Assembly (NCBI GenBank): GCA_025345505.1
Contig: JANVCC010000185.1
Coordinates: 267,757-331,756 of the forward strand
Reading direction: 5' to 3'
Source of the DNA: Todiramphus chloris collaris
Taxonomy: Eukaryota; Chordata; Aves; Coraciiformes; Alcedinidae
Length of the DNA: 64,000 bases
In this document: positions 62,161 through 64,000 of the stretch, one piece after another
How the letters are laid out: every line of letters starts with the position of its first letter
Numbering within the stretch: the first letter of the stretch is position 1
Notes under the pieces: model-generated
What the model was told of the DNA's origin: nothing
Seen by the model: only the letters and a program-made list of their open reading frames with translations
Databases searched by the model: none
Translations under genes and position numbers: made by a program

Positions 62161-63500
62161 GCTTGTTCAGATAGGTCTCAAATGAGCCAGACCGTGCCCA
62201 AATCCCACCAAACCCAAAAGACTTCAGGTACCTGCTAAGAGGTAAGCAAGCCCCCAAGTACCCCCTAACCACACAGAGCAGGCGCCTGCTGCCCTGGCCA
62301 TGCTGCTGTGGGTGAAGCTGTCTGTCCCCTGCCACTCGACTGGGGGTGACGGGCTGGAGATAGAGCTGCACACAGAGGGACCAGCTGCTGCTCCGCAATG
62401 CATGACATGGTTTGGGCACTGGGTTGCGTAAAGCACGAGCCTGAGCCCTTGAGCCTTTGGGTACTGTGGCTCCAGCTCCCATGGCTTTGCTGTGCTTCAG
62501 GAGACTCCCTGTCCTTTCACTGCTGTGACCAAGCTCCAGGCTTCTAAGAACCCTTCCCTTCCTCCTGGATTCTGCTGTTAATTTCTAGTGACTTTTGGGG
62601 ACAAGCAAAATTATTATGACACGGGTCTAATATGTGCTCGTGCAAACCCCAGCTTGCAGCATCCCTAGCAGCCGGTTTCCCTGGGGCACCTGGGGTGGTG
62701 GCTTGGGAAACTGAAAGGGAGTCCTGAGCACAGTAGGAAGAGGTAAGTGGGTTCACATCATCCCTGGAAGGTTTGCCAGCATGAAGGACCTTTCCCATGC
62801 AACGACGGCGCAGTGCGGTGGCCAAGCTGCTGCTGACAGTGTGGCAATGATCCCTTCAAAGGACCTGGAAATACTCATCTGACTCTGCAGGCTGGGTCTG
62901 AAAAAATCCACTCAGCAGCCATTGTAACTAACCTGAATCACAACTCTGGCACAGCGAGCAGCAACTGAGCCATTGGATGTGGCTCTGGATGTTTTTGATG
63001 ACAGACTTTAAAGAAGAAGAGGAGAACAAAATGCCTAGGATTGTGTTTCAATCTCAGTGATTGCAACCACCACACTTTGTCTTCCACGTTGTGACTGTGA
63101 AACACATTTACCACCAGCCTGCAACTGGTTACAATACAGGGTTTAATCCATAGTACTGTGGTAAACTGGGGACTGAGAACAGCAGTGCCTGGTAGGAATA
63201 CTGCCCTTGACAGCCATCCCATGGAAACGTGCTGCTGCCCAGCTGGGAGCCCGGCTTGATCCCAGGATCAAGGACCGTGCTGCTCAGGAACCAGTTCTGA
63301 CTGCTGGGAAATCTCTATGTGCCACCGTTACAGATCTGGTAGCTGCACAAAAAAGACCTCTGAAGAAGCTCATACCCAGCATATTCATTCTGATCTCACC
63401 ATCATCTTTTTTTAATCTTGAGCAAACACTAAAACCTAATCAATCATCTTTTACTTAATTGCATCTTGTCACCACTTTAGCTTAACATGTATTCCTTGCT
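62161..63500. other. Non-coding stretch, moderately GC-rich
   Basis: Overlapping minus frames of 70-149 codons at 62033-62825 occur in GC-richer DNA; no family recognised. Nothing else seen. Confidence 0.4.
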
Positions 63501-63529
63501 TAGCCAAAACAACATGATTGAAACACCAT

Positions 63530-63800
63530 GAAGAGTTCACTTGATGCATTTATATTAGCCAGGGGTTAATTTCCTAGGGAAAATGATCACTGTAAGGTGC
63601 ATGTAATAAACTGCTGTCATGACCTCTAGCCTTCAAGCTCCCATATGTGCAATCATTGTTTGTGGTTTCCGTGGAAGTACCAGATGCTAAGAATTTTTGG
63701 CAAGAGTTTATCAATTTGACTCAGTGTAAGATATTACTGTGATATGGCCCATTAAACAGTTTACTTTCACCTGATCTGTGACACTCCCTTGACAATAGAA
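63530..63800. promoter_or_regulatory. Block resembling conserved non-coding DNA
   Basis: Repeat-free sequence with a SOX-like CATTGTT (63654-63660) next to a RUNX-like TGTGGTTT (63661-63668), and CCCATTAAAC and CACCTGATCTG words downstream. Looks like an enhancer by texture. Confidence 0.22.
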
Positions 63801-63906
63801 GAGTAAAGCAGAAATCAAAAAGGTCAGAGGTTGCTATATAATCTTTTACTGCAGGTCCCAGGTTAAAACCACAATGATCACACTCCAGTAGGGTAATTCA
63901 TTCCGC

Positions 63907-63934
63907 AAAAAAAAAAAGAAAAAAAGAAAAAAAA
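63907..63934. repeat. A-rich simple repeat
   Basis: An A-run broken by single G bases (AAAAAGAAAAAAAG type). Simple sequence without inferred role. Confidence 0.85.
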
Positions 63935-64000
63935 GTGACATTTATTTTGCTTTAATGAACTTTGGCCTTTGCCAGATATAATGGGTCCACTGGAAATCAT

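Noticed and set aside
1-64000. CRISPR array, operon, tRNA or rRNA genes
   Set aside because: No regularly spaced repeats, no compact same-strand genes and no recognisable tRNA or rRNA sequence; the repeats present mark a bird genome.

Overview
The window reads as vertebrate nuclear DNA, almost certainly avian. Three 5'-truncated CR1 retrotransposons are present (2221-2348 minus, 27937-28285 minus, 41782-42126 plus). Two of them carry the ATTCTATG-type 3' end of bird CR1 elements. Two solo LTR-like sequences (1061-1525 and 39130-39605) have the 5' TGTCCTGGTTTGGCTGGG start, and the second also has the GGGTTAAAC-type end, that I associate with endogenous retroviruses of neoavian birds. There are no operons, ribosome-binding sites or compact genes. 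The DNA is mostly AT-rich and looks intronic or intergenic, with scattered GC-rich patches.

Layout. Positions 1-9 kb hold LTR copy 1, a CR1 scrap and an unidentified minus-strand open exon candidate (4576-4992). A retroposed-transcript-like tail (AATAAA plus 26 A) lies at 9559-9616. Positions 10-27 kb are largely AT-rich, with a GC-rich patch at about 16.8-17.2 kb, a conserved-enhancer-like AT-rich stretch at 23.4-24.6 kb, and two short plus-strand exon-like segments with good splice signals (12033-12125 and 26911-26978). Positions 28-42 kb hold two CR1 elements, LTR copy 2, a GC-rich island at 35.2-35.55 kb and two enhancer-like blocks at 35.6-37.1 kb. Positions 45.0-45.6 kb form a CpG-island-like patch with an AP-1/MARE site. 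Positions 50-64 kb contain a 23-base poly-C run, a pair of perfect inverted repeats near 55.2 kb, several enhancer-like AT-rich blocks and GC-rich stretches at 59-61 kb. A minus-strand open frame (60827-61392) and a 41-bp perfect alternating purine-pyrimidine tract (61621-61661) are also there.

I could not assign any protein-coding gene by name. The longer open frames (about 190-200 codons) mostly sit in GC-rich DNA, where such frames arise by chance. The exon calls are inferences from splice signals and open frames only. The strongest unexplained observation is the pair of LTR copies: their first 312 bp differ at two positions, while their homologous 3' parts are strongly diverged. No defined new biological system is evident.
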